Shown: piece by piece, positions 12,201-27,200 of the stretch
How positions within the stretch are numbered: position 1 is the stretch's first letter
How the letters are laid out: each line of letters starts with the position of its first letter
DNA from: Mermis nigrescens
Lineage: Eukaryota > Nematoda > Enoplea > Mermithida > Mermithidae
Reading direction: 5' to 3'
Assembly: GCA_036768485.1 (NCBI GenBank)
Contig: JAVLUZ010000151.1
Span: forward strand, 3,171,330 to 3,235,329
Length of the DNA: 64,000 nt
Program-made: the position numbers and the translations under genes
The notes under the pieces: generated by a model
Databases searched by the model: none
What the model saw: the letters and a program-made list of their open reading frames with translations, nothing else
Told to the model about the DNA's origin: nothing

Positions 12201-15200
12201 GACTTCATCTTTATCAATGGCCCAATAGTTTCAGCGGCATTTAAGTTGCCTTGAATTTCCGGGCTTAATATCGTCACCCCGAAATTCGACGTTTGATTGT
12301 TTTAAGAAATGTTGGGTTGCATTAGCTCGCATGCAAGGCGCCTTGTCGTGAACAAAAACAGTCTGACCAACGACCAAATATTTTCCAGGCCCAAAATACA
12401 ACCTAATTGGTTTTGATATAAAACTTTGTACAGAAACGTGAAAAATATTTTGATAAGTATCGCAAATCGACATTTATTAATTGTGTTCATACCCCGATCG
12501 TTTAAAAACTTTTTCTCTTGCTGGTCTTAGGGACACTGATTTTTAATTTGGCATCAATAAATTCCGTTTTAAATTTTCTATCTAATGGTATGTTTGGTTT
12601 GATCCTAAGTTCTATAGTTATAGCACTGACTCCCTAGCAAAAGGTTATTAACCACCCTGTACTCGTACGTAAGCTATTTACAATATAATTCATACCTGCA
12701 ATCCATAGATTGGCAAAAATTTAGCAGCAAATTTAGTATTAACTGAGTTCCTTGCGTCCCTCAAAGCAACATAACCACCAGCCAAGCAGATAATTTCCAG
12801 GCAGAAGGTCCACCTGTACATCAGTCGGTATATTAGCTCAGAAGCGGGAGCCAGGAAAAACACTTGTCCGGGTGGACCCGATCCCATTTGAGAAGCCTTA
12901 ACGTTAAGAATAAATATATAACCACGTGCAGAGGTAAAGTCTCACAAAGAAATTAAAATAGTCAGTAATAAACATGAGGCAACTGTGACGTCATAATGAT
13001 AATTGAAAAAACTACGAATGACAAAAGCAAAGCAAATGCAAAACAAATCCAGTGACTAAAGTTCATATTCACGATTATCGTTCCGAACGCCTCAGCTAAT
13101 CGCGGACCTACATAAAATCAATAAGAATACGAACATACACCCCTAATTTTCTTAGCCCCCAGAATTTGCAATTTTTTGAAAAATCTCAAAAAGATCGTAG
13201 AAAAAGTGCTGTTTAAAGCGTTTCTATTATCTATTCGCTTAAAAGTGTCAAATTATCGACGTTTCGCGCCATATACTCACTTGTTGACTAAACATATTTT
13301 CTTCAATCTGTTTGATTTTTTCAAATTTTCAATGATTTTATGCACTTGAAAGATAGAGCATCGTCAGAAACGCCTAAAAACGAAATTTTTGACGCATATC
13401 CGCCATTTTGAGCACAAAAAAGGCACGTTAAAATTTTACCCAGCCCAGAATTTACTTGTTGTGCAAGCCTGGATAAGAGTAATTATGCAATTGATAATAA
13501 TTAATAATTACGGGTAATATTAATGTAGCGGTACTGTATCAAAGATTAATCATTGATTCAACTAAATGAAGCGACTTCTCATATGAGACAAAAAGAGCTT
13601 ATGAAACTACTGATTTTAATAAATTCAGAAATCATTCGACAATGATGATATAAATGAAGTATCGTATCGCAACAATTTATTACTATGACTTGTTGCGTAT
13701 ATCCAGAAGGCATATTTTCCGAAGGCAACTGCAGCGGCATTTGAGGCAGCTGCTGAAGGGCCAGTAAAACGGGCCACGTTTCGCACAGTATTTGCAACAC
13801 TCTGGCCAAATTTTGAGTTTCGTTGAGCACGTTTTGCAAGAAAGGTAGAATAGGATAGTCGGGATTATCCGCTGGCGCACTCAACTTGCGATCGCCTTTA
13901 GTAAATGCATTTTTGGCACTTAATTATTATAAATTATATTGCGCATTCAAATTACTTATTGCTTAATCAAAAGCTTTGTACTATGTATACGTACGTGTAC
14001 TAAAGCAAATGCACAAAGAGGTAATTCTTTATAATTTAGCCAGATTCAGCTAATTTCAAACACTCATAAGTTCTGTTTTCATTCTTCTTTTGATTTCTCA
14101 TAAAAGTATTGTCAATTTCGTGGAACGACTTAAAGTTGCAATAAGATTATAGTCCGGTAGTCCGGTGATTACGGGGGCATTTGTCAAATTATGAAATTCT
14201 TTCTTTCGGCAAAAATATTTCACTGTCATAATACTACTTAATTTTTTGGATTATTGTCTTGTAGTTACATTCATTTTTAATTAATTTGTGCTACGCTAGA
14301 CCTAATAGAACATTAAATGTTCTTCCAGAAAAATTCTATTTACTGATTTTCAGCAAATTGGACGATAATTGATGAAAACCAAACGACTAATTGCAGTGCA
14401 TCGAACGCACCCCGTACTTAAATTGATTTATGTATTTTGCCAGATCGCCAAGGAACAATATTAAATATCTATGTATTCGTATTTTTACTTGATCGCCAAG
14501 GGACAATAGCTGTTAAATTTCGTGCGAACTTGTGAAATTTTGACTCATCCAAAACAATCTGAAGCAAATTTAAGTGCTGAAACAGGTATAGAAATGGAGC
14601 CCTTTTTCGAAACATATACTCGCTCTTGCTCTTTAACGTTCAAAGAATTGATTGGAGCACAAAATAAATACGAAATTTCGATTTTTCACCTTCATTTAAT
14701 ACCAAGATCCTATTCGCGCATGCAGACAATCGAATTCGATTGTAGTAGAATAATAAAACAACACAACGTTAGGTCACCTGCAGGGGCGCTTAAACGTTTG
14801 AGCGGCACTGTACCTACGATTCATATGAATAATTCTCTTATAAAAGCAAACGATAAAATTTTGCAGGTCTATAAAATCTAATCGTATGTATGTCATATAT
14901 AAGCAATCGTGCATTCATACATGTAGCAGGGGTAGGGGGACATGCATGTAACGGCTCGAAATTTTGGTTAAGGGGTCCTCGGTCATTTTTAGAGGGGGAA
15001 GGGGGGTGAATGACCTTCAATTTTCTGCCAAAAATGGTCCATCGGTAAGAATTCAATTTTCCCTAAAATCAGGGGAGGGGGTGGGTCAAAAATTTTCTGA
15101 CTTTGGGGAGAGGGGGTGGGGGATGACCAACGTTGGGCGAGATGATTCCCCATCCCCCTATTAAATGCCCGGTGGGAGATCCCCAAACTAAAGTTGGCCA

Positions 15201-18200
15201 TTCTCCTACCTCCTCTCACGAAGACTGAGATTTTCCACCCCCTCGAATTTATGGCGAGAAATGGAGTTTTGAGGCCATGTTTAGATGCTTTTCTGCAATT
15301 TTTGGCAAAAATTGAAGATAATTCCCCCTCCAAAAATGATAGAACTACTCCCTCCCAAAATTTTGAGCTTTTACATACATATCTGCGTGCAACATTGATT
15401 AAAACTTATCTGGTCTAGAACTTTAAGTCCTACAACACTTAAAATGAATATTAAAATAACCGTTTTATTCCCCCGATTCGTATAACCCACCTCAAGAAGT
15501 CTTTTGTGACAATCTAACCAATCGTCATATACGAGTATGAATTGATTCAAAATATCGACTAATGCGACCCTTTTAAGCGATATAAGCAACCAGGCAATCA
15601 TATAATACGAAGCTGCTACTGAAATTTTCCTAGAAATTACGTTTTGCAGCGATTTTTGTATATCAAAACATATGCAGAGCTACTTGAAATAGATTATTAA
15701 TAGTATAGAATTATGGCAAAATTATGCAGCGGATCAACGCAAATGAATCTATTTTCTAATTTTCAATAATCGTTATTAGATATTTTATAAGAAACGAAAA
15801 GAGACGAGTATGAGTTACCATTTTTTCTGTTAATTTCCGTATCGGAAACACCAAGCGACAAAACGAAGCATTTTTCTGAGCAGCGGTATTCCATGGATAC
15901 CAAGAAGCGTCTTTCTGGTCCATAACTCAAAATAAACTTGTGATAAGTAAAGCTTCTGACTGCAATCGAATCACGTAGAAATCTGAAAAAGGTTAGAAAG
16001 TATGTATATTTTAAAATAAAAAAATTATAAAATAAAAACGAATCATATTCAGTAAAAATCAATCGAGCGTCTCCATTTGATAAACATCAGTGCTAAGTAC
16101 ACAACGCATAAAAACATGACACAAAAATAGGGAATTATGCTATTCAAAGTCGATCAAACATTATTCCCCAATACGTGTATCACCTAAAATTCAAATTTCC
16201 TCATTTGCGAAATTATTCATGAAAAAGAAACGTACTTTTTCACTATTCCTGAATAGAATATGACTGAAAAAATATAAAATTTGATATTTTCCAGGTAGGT
16301 AAGTGTTCGGATGATGTCAAAAATCGACAACATTTTTTAGTTCGAAAATTAACTGTTCATTCTCCTTCCCTTGTACAGTAAGTACCGTTTCTTTTGCCTA
16401 AAATATATAGAAAAAAACGTGGCCGATAAATTTTGCTCAGAAAAATAAAAGGGCAGATAGTAAACAAACAAAGCCTCATATGAACTAAAAAATTTAAGCA
16501 AACGCGTTAAATTGTGATTTGCGATTTGAAATGATGTACACACATGTACATACCTGCTCCTAAACTCATAGATGACGTTTTTAGTGATATCTTAGTTCAA
16601 AAGTGCCATGTTTTCGACGCCTCGTGTCACCAAACAGCCATTTTTGACTATATTTTGTTGAATTTTATTGAAATTGTTTTGAAAATGCTTTTATCAATTA
16701 GGGAGAAAGAGAATCGTCAAAAGCGCTAAATATGACGTTCGTGACGCGTATCGATCATTTTTGAGCAGTCGGAGGCACTTAAGAATATTTTTTGGTTTCA
16801 GCTCCGAAACTACAAGCTGTGCATGTATATTACCGAACCGATTCACATTGTTAAGAAGTTGAATTAAGTCATAGCGTTTGTCCACGTGTGTCTTCATGGA
16901 CATCACTGACTTATACTACTCGTATCAAGGTACATATCTATGTAGCATTATTGAACTGTAGAGTACAAACTCACTTTTTAATGATTAAAATTCGGGTAAC
17001 AACCACAGATGCACAGCATGACCGATCTGGGGTGTCAGCCAGTCTGAGTGGAGTGGTCAGTTAGTGAGCTGTATCGACCCATTATAACCTTAAAAACTGG
17101 GATGAATGCCAAAATAGCGTTAAAACTACCTTATTTTACAGTTTCTGATCAATTTCAAGCACTTGTGAAAGACATTGACAATTTTTCTCCATTTTTCAGC
17201 CTTCATCTGTCTCATTTTCTCCACAAAATTTCCTATTTTATTATTCTGAGAAGGGTCTAGACCATAGATGTTATACAGCGTGAGAATTCTGGGGTGCCAG
17301 GCCTAACAAATTTTAAAAAAGTGTCTTTTTGGGCTAAAAAACGATCGGGAGACACCAGGCAGACTGTTTTTTGACGATTCAGTTAATGTTTGTTCTTTCT
17401 ATAGCATAAAAACACAAAAAAATCTCAAGAAAAAGTTTGGGAAGAAATCGAGCAAATTGAACAAAATACAATCTCGTTAACGAAAAATCGACAATTCTGG
17501 GGTTGCAGGCATTTTGTAGAGAATTAGTAGCCTATCTGGGGAATGGTGAAAAACTCCCAGGCCCCTAAGAAGACGTAGGCTCAAGACTAGACCAACCAGC
17601 CCCAATGTAAATGTCTGGCGACAACTATTGCAAGGAACTTCAACAAATAATAAAACAAAAACGATTAATTTTTAAGCGAGGTCGGTGAAACAACGAAGGA
17701 AGACGTACCTGTTACGTCGGTAAACGGGTTCAAATCGTCTGACGATGCAATCCATACGCGAAAAACTGCAAATGCAGGACAAAAATTCGTCCACGACTTT
17801 ATTCAAGCCGTCGGCGGATTGAGGCACGGGCCAAGTTCTAGTCGACATACGAGTTCGTCGTCCTCGACGGCCAACCCGTGAACGATGCGTTTTGTTACGC
17901 GCCACATCCATTAAAACGCTACGCTCCGCATCGACGGGTGAAGTTGGGTCTGTTCGGACAACTAATTCGACTGGGGGGTTCTCCTGAGGCGATCTGGAAT
18001 TCATAACTAGAGAAAAGTCGTCGCTAGAGAACGGAACGTCGCAAAATATCCATTCGAAAGTGAACTGCGGCCGCGTCTTGTCCAACAGGAGGCGACCCGT
18101 GCAGGACACCAAATGCGACCACAGTTGATCGGCCATAGGCTTCGAACAACAGGCGGATGGATCGGAAAATCTTAACATTAGTAGCCTGTAATATGCAGTT

Positions 18201-21200
18201 GCCCGATGACGAGTGTCTCGGTGTGCCAAGAGTTTACATGATCTAGGGCAGGAACGGGGAGAGGTTTCATCCCCCTTTTAGAAATTTTTTCACTGCCCGA
18301 GAATTCGCGATTTTTAAAAAAGTCTCGAAAAAAATTCGAAGAAAAGGTGTTGTTTTGAGCGTTTTCTGGTATCTACATACTTGCTCAAAAGTGTCAAATT
18401 TGCTCACGCTTCGCGCCATATACTCACTTTCTGACTATTCTGTTCAGTTTGTCTAAATTTTCATTTTGATTTTTTCAGGATTGTTTTGTTTTATGCTCTA
18501 GAACGATAGAACATCGTCAGAAACGCCGAAAAATGATGTTTTTGACACGTATATCTACCGTTTTTATGCCCACAAGGCACTTGAAAATTCCACCCCTCCC
18601 CTCAGAATCCCCATGCTGTACATGTCTGGCCGAAAATTTACATGCAGGCCCGTATCCAGGGGGTAAAGGAAGAAGTCAACCACGGTTAAAATTTTTTTTG
18701 AAGTTCCCCAGCGTGAGAACTCTCAAAATTTTCGGCGTTTCGCGCCATTGATTCAATTACTATTTTCCATGAAAAACTTTTCGCCGGATAAAATTTTCTG
18801 CATTTCTTATCACCAGAAAGGCCCACAATCGAGCTCAAGAGGATTAAAACGTCGAAATGTTCCAACGAAAGAGATAGGCATTGCATTGCGTATCTCTGAA
18901 AAACTGTGAAATTGAGCTTCAAAAATGAATTCAGGCGTTTAGCACCAGATATAATTCATGCTTTGCTTTCAGAATGCTGAAAAATTGAGCTTTATAAGTC
19001 ACTCTTGTTTTACGAGAATTTCAGCAACAGTTTCAAAATTTTCACTATAATTTCTCATGAATAACGAACCAGGGTAACTATCCGAGATATCACACATATT
19101 TTTAGACCTCAACAATTGGGTTTTTTAAATCGTCCAAAAACAGAGAACTTGTCATAAAATGCGAAACGCATGAAATCATTTCAGACAAAATTTTCAATCA
19201 ATTCGCCTTCTCCAATTTGGAAATTACTCGCACAGATGTTTTGATCAGAACGATCACTCTATGTTCATCTAGAACGTGTCGAACGACGTGAGAGCAACAT
19301 TTAAACTGTTCGTGATTGCCATTAGCTATGACATTTTAACTTTCTTGCAACAAAATTTTGGATCGCCCTTCACCCAACTGAATCAAATATTCGTTAACAG
19401 TGTTGTTCCATGTGTCAGCTACCCATATTTTGCTTTCATAAAGATTTTACTGTAATCTAGCGTTTATTAATGAAATCAGCTCCTGACTTGCGAGCCTGTT
19501 TGTATGCGACACATTTTATGCGGTCAATAAAACACTGATTTTTGTTCTCATGAGTTACCGCCATGTTTACGTACTATTTCAGCTAAAAAATATCCCAACA
19601 AGTTTCGAATAGAATAAGCTTTCAATCAGTATCTATTAGTCAGCCAGCACAACATATAACAGCTATGGCTGCAGATGGTTGCAAAAGATTATTTAACATC
19701 TAATATGTAAGCAAGGAATGGGATGGAGAATCCTCCCAGACATAGCCTTGTTTAAAAGAAAAAACGTTGAGAGAAATTTTTTTAAAACCAGGAACGTGAG
19801 GTTCTCGTATGTAGTATTAATTGAAAATGTAAGATCGGTTTATTCCCATTGAGGGAACAGGGGGTCGCTCTTCTTCAAAATAAGAACAATTTTTTTGAAA
19901 AAGGTTACGTACCTAAAAAACTGAAACTTTTCGAAGTTCCATAATAAAACCACTCAAAGAACGTTTCAGCGCAATTTTGATCTCTTATGTACATATGTAC
20001 CGACTGGTGATAATAATCAATTTTACGGTCGTTCAAAAACTCAGAATTTATTAGCGAATCAGATTTGTTTGATTAAAGATCGACTAGATGAAACAGTACA
20101 ATTTGCTACTATGTAGATAAGCTAAAATATGGTACTCAGTTTCGTAATACGTTAGAAATTCTCTAAATATTGATATTTTCTAGAGAAATTAAAAAAATTG
20201 AAGCATTTTTAGATGAGGCCACCTGAGCGCGATGCATCAATTGCCTGTGCCAATAGATCGCATGCATATTCATTTCAATGTTTTTCCTTGACGTTTCAGC
20301 ATTGCTTTTCCGAATAAAAAATTGTATTGTTTTGCAAAGGGGCCTGATACAAATTAAAAATTGAAAAGGAGTATATAGAAACGTCTTACTGAAGTTTCTA
20401 GACAACACTGAAAAACAATCATCAGAAGCCAGAATAAAAAATGGTAATTAAACCGACGATGTAAATTAAGTCGTGACTAAATTTTTCTCGTTAATCACAT
20501 AATTGAATTGAAATTTAGAAAATATACGAAGCTGATTACTATGAAGACAAATACACAGCATATAATAAATAAGACGATGTACTATAGCCGTGTCATCCGA
20601 AATTCCGCGAGTGCACTGAAACAATATTTATATCTTTATGAAGCAAATCGTCCAGTTGACTAATAAATTAAAAATTCTAGATGAATAGAATATTTAGCAT
20701 TTCTGACCTGTGCATAGATTCTTATCAAATACATTTAAAAAATAAAATATTGATTACCCAATGATTCTGAGCGACATGCAATCACAGTCATCTTCCTGCT
20801 GCGATATTTGAAATCTAACACCACGCTTATCCAGCTGCTCACATAACATCATAAAGGGAATTCGCTGATCGCACGAATCAAATAACGCGGGTAAATCGCA
20901 GAAAATTCTCCCAATTTCGTCATTGTCATTCTTGAAAATCACATAGAAATTCTAATCAGTGGATTGTGATACATACGCAATGTGTTTATTTCAATTATTC
21001 CACATGTGTAGCACTCAGACATATGTACATTTGAAGGGTTAGGGGTAAAAACTACTCAGAAAGGAAGGAAAAATGTTCGTCGAGCGATAAGGCAAACTTA
21101 AGGCTAAAAATAGACAAAAATCAATTTTTTTGCAAAAAATTGAAACAAACTGTACAAAAACAAAGCGCATCATCTATATCTGTTAAGAGATACAAATAAT

Positions 21201-24200
21201 GCCGAATATTTTTGTTTTAGTTTGAAGTTTCACCTCAATATGTTTATGTGTGTAACCCGATTAGGCAAATACAGTACAGCATTATTCGATCAGAAATATT
21301 CACTTACCCGAAGAACAAGAGGTTTAGACAGCTTTTTTGCATGTACGCAAATTGTATATACATTTGCACTAAACGTTCGAATAAATGTACATGCAAGTAG
21401 GCAATGGAATATGTGGATTATAACTAGTATAACCCTGATTGAAGTCGAAAAAATGAACGCTAACAAACAATTTGCGTTTAAATCAAAGAAAATATCTTCA
21501 ATCCATTTTAATAGAAGTACCTTATAAAATTCTATAATTACTATACCAATGTAATAAAAATACTAAGTTTACCTTTTCCCGAGCAAAAATTAAAAAATTT
21601 TACTCGAAACAATTTTTAAAAATACAAATTTTAAAAATCAAGATTTAAAAAAAAAGATTTAAAAATTCTAAAATAACTTTTTATGTCCTCCCGGTGACCC
21701 TGGTCATGCCCATGTGAGACGATTAAATGAAAGCACTCACAATTAACTTAGGTCTCTTTGATGAAGGCGCTTGCGTTTTGTTGAGCCAATTAGCCGTGTT
21801 ATCATTTAATTCAACGAAGGTCGATATCCTAGGATAATAAAAGGAAACTAGTTTAGGAAAGTTAATCTGACCAATTAAAACAAAATCTGCTAAATAAATA
21901 CAATCATACATGTAACAGGGGTATAGGGGGTCCCCACCCAAAATTGGTCGTCCCCCATCACCAAGAAAAAAATTTTAACCCCCCCCAGATTTTTGGAAAA
22001 ACTTGCGATTTTCAATCGTTTTAAGGTGTTATATGGCCGTTCTTGGCCGAAAATTGGAAGTCATTTACCCCATCCCCCTAAAAATGGCCGGAAACCCTCA
22101 CAATTTTGAGCCGTTACATGTCAATTATTAGTTACCTTACATTGGACGGGAAACCGTTGAATGAATCGTTGCTTACAAAGCTGGCTAAATAGTAGCGGAT
22201 TCGCACCTGATTTAGATTGCTGCGATCACATGAAAATGTCAGAATCTGAAAAAATTATACCTCTCAGAGGCACTTCAGGAGGCAACTTTGATATTTTGAA
22301 CTTTTCCAGGTCCGAGTCAGTGAATTTAGACCGATGCGAATAATACTTAGGAAATCACTGACCATATTTTACTTTACATGCAGCCTATAAAGATTGAATA
22401 AAAATAAAATTTAAAAATCAAAAATTTCTACCTTTAAGTTAAAAATTAAATACGCATATTACTGGGCCCTAAATATTTGTATACGACATAATCAAACATG
22501 CGACAGGGGGATCCCCACCCAAAGTTGATTGTACCCCTATTCCCCCAAAGACAGAAAATTTTTGAAACCCTTCCCCGAATTTAGAAAAAATCTGCGTTTT
22601 TTAATCGCTTATAAGTGTTTTTTTGGCCAAAAATTGGAGTTTATTTACTCCCCTAAAAAGACCCAGAACCCCCCACCCACCTAAAATATGAAGTCGTTAC
22701 ATGTATGGATATAACAATGTACATACACATAAAAGCTAGAGAAAAAAAGTGCATCTAAAAAATCTCAAAGAAAAACTAAATGGATAACTGATTAATAGGG
22801 ATGTTCCGGTTCCATGTTTTTCAAAAATTCGGTTCTGGTTCCGGTTCTTGAGAAACAAGAACTTCGGTCCCGGTTCGGTTTCAGTTCTTGCGTTAGTTAA
22901 GAAGCGCCGGTTCTGGTTCCGGTTCTTCACCTGGAGAACCGTCGGTTCCGGTTCTCGGTTCCTGTGTTAAAGTATGTACGCTCTTGATAGCCTGACTTCA
23001 CGTGAACATATGACAATATAATCTAAAGATAAATTATTCAGGAAGTCGTTTCAATCTGGCAACTGCACCTTCAAACAAGTTTTACGTCTACTTGAAAATT
23101 TACTCATAAAATATTAAATATTATCTATTGGTTTCTTGAATAAAATATTATATCATGTCTGGCTTTGTCTGTACAATCTTTCATTCAATTTAACACTGTT
23201 TCCACTGTTCTTTGCTTATTAGAATTCGTAAATTGGAGTATTTTTCGAACATCTGTTCAGTGGCGCTGAAATCATTTACGACCTTATCAGAAACAAGCTA
23301 CATGGCGAAAACCCATAACGACTGTTATTTTTAAAATACAATTTACTCGGAACAAAATTTGCATGCTAAGTTTTAATCTGTAAACTTTTGGGTACCGTCA
23401 AACGGGGCTACTTGAGACAGCAGGGGCTACTTGAGACACTTGATAGAAAAATGATTATGCTGTATTTAATGTACTCTGTTTGCAAGATATTTCTTATGAA
23501 ATAAATTTTTTATCAGGTATTTTGATGTCCTCTTTCTAATGGGATCATTTGCAACTCACAGTTTTTCATGTGTGCCTTGAAAACTAGGTTTACATAAGTC
23601 AAGAGCAATCATATGAATTTTTCATGTAGTCAAACTTTCAATTTTTCCTAAGACCTCATGAAACCATTTGAGGTTTACTTTCTCTCTTCTAGCGAAGAAT
23701 TTCATGGCCTTTGATGTGGTATTTATCTCATTGCTGTCATGTCACTATTTATCGAGATATCTTGGATTTCTCAAGTAGCCCCAGCATTCAGATGAAAAGT
23801 GGGGCTACTTGAGACAGGCTCAAAAAACACTTGAAGACTCTTGTCTTTTTAGATGCGTAATTAAAAGCGTAAATTAGGCGCTTGCGCTTATCGAAATTAT
23901 TCTAGATCAGATTTAGATGGAGCTTTATATACAGTCTCATAGAGATGGTATGTCACTCAGGGATGCAGCTTCAGCTTATGGAATCTCACGTGCAACACTG
24001 GCTCGTAAATTGGAAGCCCAGCATTTGAATGCTCCAGGACATTCGACTGCTTTATCAGTGCAAGAAGAATCTCTCTTGAAAGATTTCAATATTTTAGTTG
24101 CAAACTGGAGTTTCCCAATGACCAAGAACGATCTCCGTTACTTTGTTAAGGACTATCTTGATCGAAAATGCGTTGCTATCTCTGCTTTTCCAAATAATTT

Positions 24201-27200
24201 GCCTGGTGAAGGCTGGATTGAGAATTTTTTCAAGCAAAACAAGAAATTCCCCAGCACACGGCTGGCCAATAATATCAAAAGAAAAATTTAGTGCCTTTCT
24301 TGTCATGTCTTAGTGCAATTTCTCTCAAAAGCAACTTATTTCTTCTTATAGTTGCTAAGTAAAGCTTTAAGAAGACATTATTTTTTTAAAAAAAACAACC
24401 CATGTGTCTCAAGTAACCCCTCGAGATAATAATATGATCACCAAACATCGTTCTGGTACTTTTATCACAGGGTGTCTCAAATAGCCCCAACCTGGGGGCT
24501 ACTTGAGACACCAACTTTGTTTTAAAAAATATTTTTCCCCACTACACCGATTGATTTGGTGTTTTCAACACTAACAGCCGAACCTCTTATGAGTAATTTA
24601 AAAAAAAATTAGTAAAATCTGACAAGTTATCACTGAATAAATCAAATTTACCTAAAGCAATCTATCCAAAATCGTCTCAAGTAGCCCTGTATGACGGTAA
24701 TAAAAGATTGAATCGCTGCTACATGTCTTCACTAAATTTTATGAAGTTCGATTTTTAACTCTACTTTTAGAAAACCGATAACCGACTCCAAAGAAGATCG
24801 GTTCCGGTTCTTACAAAATCAAGAAATCGGTTTCGGTTCTGGTTCTTAGAAAATCAAAAAATCGGTTCTCGGTTCCGGTTCCGGTCCAAAAAATGGTCGG
24901 TTCCAGCCGGTTCCGGTTAACCGGCACATCCCTACTCATTACACAGGTTTCAATATTTTTGGAGCAATGGTCCAATCAAATTCACTGTCTACTGTCTAGT
25001 GAATGAAGTTGTAGAAAAATAACTAGACAAGATAAATCAAGCAATAGCTATAGAACTAAAATATGGATACAGAATCTAATCTACGATCGTGTTCTAAGTG
25101 CATAATTTATTTAGCCTGCGCGCCTACCTTCGTCTTTTGCACTAATCTCGTATAAATGTACTTTAATTAATAATTTCTTGCTTTTAGAATATGTGATTTT
25201 GTATGATGATTCATGTCGAATGTTTATTTATAATTGTATTTCATTGTATATTAATGTTTCTTTTCTTATTGTGTTCTTTTTTTTGTGCGACGAAAATAAA
25301 ATATTTGTATTTGTATTTGTATAATCTCTGACCCAAAATTCTACAAATTTATATTTCAAAATCAACTGAGTAAAGAAAACAGACGACATTAAAGTAAACC
25401 TTTTCTCAGCGCCTAATCTTAAGCATGCGATAAGCCCCAACTCATGTAACGGCAACACTTTAATATTTATTTCAATGAAAAATGCTCCGATGGAACAAAA
25501 AGGACGAATATACTTGGGATTACGCATCATGTAGGAAAAAAGGAGGGTACTAGGGTAAAGTTACCTATGTATGTATGCCTGTGAAAGTTGTAAGAGTCGA
25601 CTTCAAATTAGACTTCCGCTAGAAAAGGCAAAAAATCGAAGTATATTCTGCGGCTTGTAAAAGGGATTTGCACCTCAACGTGAAAATAAAAAGCATGAAT
25701 AGATTATTCCTAGAAGATGAGCGATCACTAATCAAAAAACGATATAATGTGCCTTTTTACGCTAGCATGGCACGCACTGCTATGGCCAGCAATTAACAAG
25801 ATCGTGTGCTAGTCATAATTCATTTATGAAGCCATTGACCATTGTGAAGGCATGCTTTTTTCAGAAGCCGGAGAATATACTTCGATTTTTTGCGTTTTTT
25901 AGCGAAAGTCTAATTTTAAGTAGATTCTTACAACTTTCACAGGCATACACAGATAACTTTTCCCTAGTCCCTTACTTTCATGCCTAAATGATGCGTAATC
26001 CGCGTATTCGTCCTTTGTTCCTTTAAGCATTTTCCATTGCTAATACCCTACTTTTAATTAGCTTGATTTGAGTAAATCAGTCAGCAAACACATACGGTAA
26101 CATGCCACAATAATAACAACAGTCCAAGAACGCAGAAAACAATATTACTCTGTACATCTGCATTATCTTTTTTAAACAAGACAACCTTACCTTATTCAAA
26201 CAAATCAAATGTAATCAATGTAAACTTTAAACAACTACTGGGTGCAAAGAACACTTACACTCAGATTTATTATCATGACGTCACATGTAACATTTTGAAA
26301 AAATTAAGCTTTTGCAAGGCTCTGAAACTAAAGTTAATTTTCAGTGTAAACTTTACACAAGTACTGTGTGTAAAGAAAACACACAGTCAGATCCGTAATC
26401 CTGACCTAACGGAATATATCTTGAAAAAATACAAGCTTTAGCAACACTCTGGAAGTAAAACAAATTTGTAATGTAAACTTTACACATCAACAATAAATGT
26501 ATAGTGTAAACTTTACACAACTACTAGATGTAGAGAAAACTGACAGTCCGATTCGCAATTCTAACGTTACATAAAACATTTTGAAACAAATTAAGCCTCC
26601 GCAACGCTCTACAGCTATAGTTAATTTTCATGTGTGGACTATACACAACCATCGAGTGTAAAGATTTTCACCGAATTCGTAATTCTGATATTACTCTGAT
26701 ATTACGATCAATATTTATGGAAAAATTAACTCTCTACAGTGGTCTAAAGACACATAAATATTATATGTAAATTCTTTACACTACTGTGAGTGAAAAAACG
26801 CACTCAACTGACGTATGAGGTTCGACCACTCCTATATTTTTAGACTTGTGATCATGGTCAGGCTTATTACCGGAATAGTTGGCAGAAAAATACAAGACAA
26901 AAACACGTTTAAAAACCCCGATTTTTGACATTACACCTCCCGAAAAAGCTAAATATTGATGTAAATAAACACAATTTGCTGTGACGTGTACCCCTTACTA
27001 AGTACATTATTTTTATTTTATTTGACTCATCATAACTTCTAAATCAAGAAATTGACAAAAGGGGGACAAAAACGTATTATTCCACCATCCACCACATTGT
27101 AAACTTTAAAAATCTGAACCTAACTCCCCATTGAGTGTAAAGAAATTCGGTTAGGGCCGGTTTGTAGTCTTTAAATCGTAGTACGTTTACGAGTGAGGAA

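Larger units (their letters stand above)
22796..24934. mobile_element. hAT-like element with GGTTCC subterminal repeats
   Basis: The ends are TAGGGATGTTCCGGTT and the inverted TAGGGATGTGCCGGTT. The 8-bp flanks CTGATTAA and CTCATTAC differ at two positions. Runs of GGTTCCGGTTCT-like units lie just inside both ends. No transposase is visible. It is interrupted by the pogo-like element at 23395-24697. Confidence 0.75.

Noticed and set aside
22258..22345. Open minus-strand stretch (KYYSHRSKFTDSDLEKFKIS) with a donor-like end, upstream of exon 12
   Set aside because: It would end in phase 1 while exons 11 and 12 join in phase 0, the implied intron would be about 15 nt, and it has no MED14 match.
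26220..26760. Regularly spaced repeats resembling a CRISPR array
   Set aside because: The units are palindrome-bearing, diverged, unevenly spaced, and lie in an intron of a eukaryotic gene.
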